NCBI RefSeq assembly: GCF_000814845.2
Contig: NZ_CP010431.2
Span: 186,001 to 250,000 of the forward strand
Reading direction: 5' to 3'
Source: Pandoraea sputorum
GTDB taxonomy: Bacteria > Pseudomonadota > Gammaproteobacteria > Burkholderiales > Burkholderiaceae
DNA length: 64,000 nucleotides
The translations under genes and the position numbers were made by a program. Positions within the stretch are counted from its first letter, which is position 1, and each line of letters starts with the position of its first letter. Below the pieces are notes generated by a model. That model did not search any database. It saw nothing but the letters and a program-made list of their open reading frames with translations, and was not told where the DNA came from. Positions 63,425-64,000 of the stretch are shown here, piece by piece.

Positions 63425-64000
63425 ATGGCTACCACTCCCAAGAAATCCCTCGGGTACTACCTCAGCGTGGGTTTGCTGCGCGGACTCAACCTGCTGCCCT
63501 ATAGCTGGGTCGCGCGCTTTGGCGCGGGCGTCGGCCATGTGCTGTACTTGATTCCCAGCTCCCGGAAGCGGGTGGTGCACACCAATCTGCGCCTGTGTTT
63601 CCCCCACTGGGACGACGCCACCCGCGAGCGCGTGGCCCGGGCGTCCTTCGTCCATGCGATCCGGAGCTATGCCGAGCGCAGCTTTCAGTGGTTTGGCAGC
63701 GGCAAGAAGCTCGAACGGCTTATCGAACTCGATTCGGCCGTCGATCTGCGCGCCCCGGACATGCCCCCCACGATCCTGCTCGGCTTCCATTTCGTGGGGA
63801 TCGAGGCGGCGTCCGTGTTCATCAACTACTCGCTGCACCGCCCCTGCGCCTCGCTTTACACGCCGATGTCCAACCCGGCGTTCGACGCCATGGCCCGCGA
63901 GCAACGGGGCCGTTTCGACGCCGAGATGATCCCGCGCGGCGACAGCGCGCGCGACGTGCTGCGCATGTTCCGCAAGAAAAAGCCGGTCATGCTGGCGGCC
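63425..64000 (+). CDS. lpxL: Lipid A biosynthesis acyltransferase LpxL (HtrB), 3' truncated
   Basis: 192 residues visible, open to the window end. Starts MATTPKKSLGYYLSVGLLRG with an N-terminal hydrophobic region. The acyltransferase H-x4-E motif is in LLGFHFVGIEAAS. HtrB-type enzymes add a secondary acyl chain to lipid A. Divergent to metK, the usual Burkholderiales arrangement. Confidence 0.93.
   Translation, partial: MATTPKKSLGYYLSVGLLRGLNLLPYSWVARFGAGVGHVLYLIPSSRKRVVHTNLRLCFPHWDDATRERVARASFVHAIRSYAERSFQWFGSGKKLERLIELDSAVDLRAPDMPPTILLGFHFVGIEAASVFINYSLHRPCASLYTPMSNPAFDAMAREQRGRFDAEMIPRGDSARDVLRMFRKKKPVMLAA

Overview
The window is a G+C-rich bacterial chromosome segment. Gene order and protein similarity point to the Burkholderiaceae: mreB-mreC-mreD-mrdA-rodA sits divergent from gatC-gatA-gatB, and metK is divergent from an lpxL-type acyltransferase. 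A Pandoraea-like organism is my best guess, but nothing here proves the genus. All family calls below come from reading the proteins and comparing them with remembered family members; no search was run.

Region 1 (1-20.4 kb, plus strand) is an almost complete SPI-1/Bsa-class type III secretion system. It starts inside sctJ (PrgK) and continues sctK-sctL, a small unknown, an InvF-type AraC activator, sctC, sctW, sctV, sctN, sctO, sctP, sctQ (with a strong internal start), sctR-sctS-sctT-sctU, a SicA-type chaperone (preceded in frame by an unusual 251-codon open stretch), and the translocators SctE/SctB and tip SctA. A terminator follows. A HilA orthologue (20.5-22.2 kb, minus) faces this operon.

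Region 2 (22.5-31.0 kb) is the effector zone. On the plus strand, two small chaperone-like proteins precede a 793-residue putative effector. On the minus strand a six-gene operon (31.0 to 25.8 kb) holds the most unusual content: a YopH-like protein with YopH's N-terminal domain whose phosphatase active site is destroyed; a second YopH/SptP-like domain in which the catalytic Cys is Ser but the P-loop Arg and WPD-type Asp remain; a SycH/CesT-like chaperone; and three paralogous small proteins with a shared N-terminal domain that may correspond to the YopH_N/LcrQ fold, with proline-rich tails. This looks like a YopH-SycH-LcrQ type module that has become a family of pseudophosphatases and adaptors.

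Region 3 (31.2-42.0 kb) is core chromosome: a strong terminator, the cell-shape/elongasome operon rodA-mrdA-mreD-mreC-mreB (minus), a 549-bp divergent promoter region, then gatC-gatA-lipoprotein-gatB. Region 4 (42.1-47.6 kb) has a class-III-like polyphosphate kinase 2 and an RND efflux pair. Region 5 (48.0-56.7 kb) is a compact type IVb (R64/TCP-like) pilus operon: pilin, TcpQ/PilL-C-like protein, secretin, PilO, PilP, ATPase, inner-membrane platform protein and prepilin peptidase. Region 6 (56.6-64.0 kb) is metabolic: a GMC oxidoreductase, an AidB-type acyl-CoA dehydrogenase, a coniferyl-aldehyde-type aldehyde dehydrogenase, metK, and the start of lpxL.

The T3SS parts interlock. HilA and InvF/SicA are the expected regulators. 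SctC/J and SctR-V form the membrane apparatus, SctK/L/N/O/Q the cytoplasmic sorting and energy complex, SctP/W control substrate order, and SctE/B/A form the pore. The flanking chaperone-effector sets are the likely cargo.
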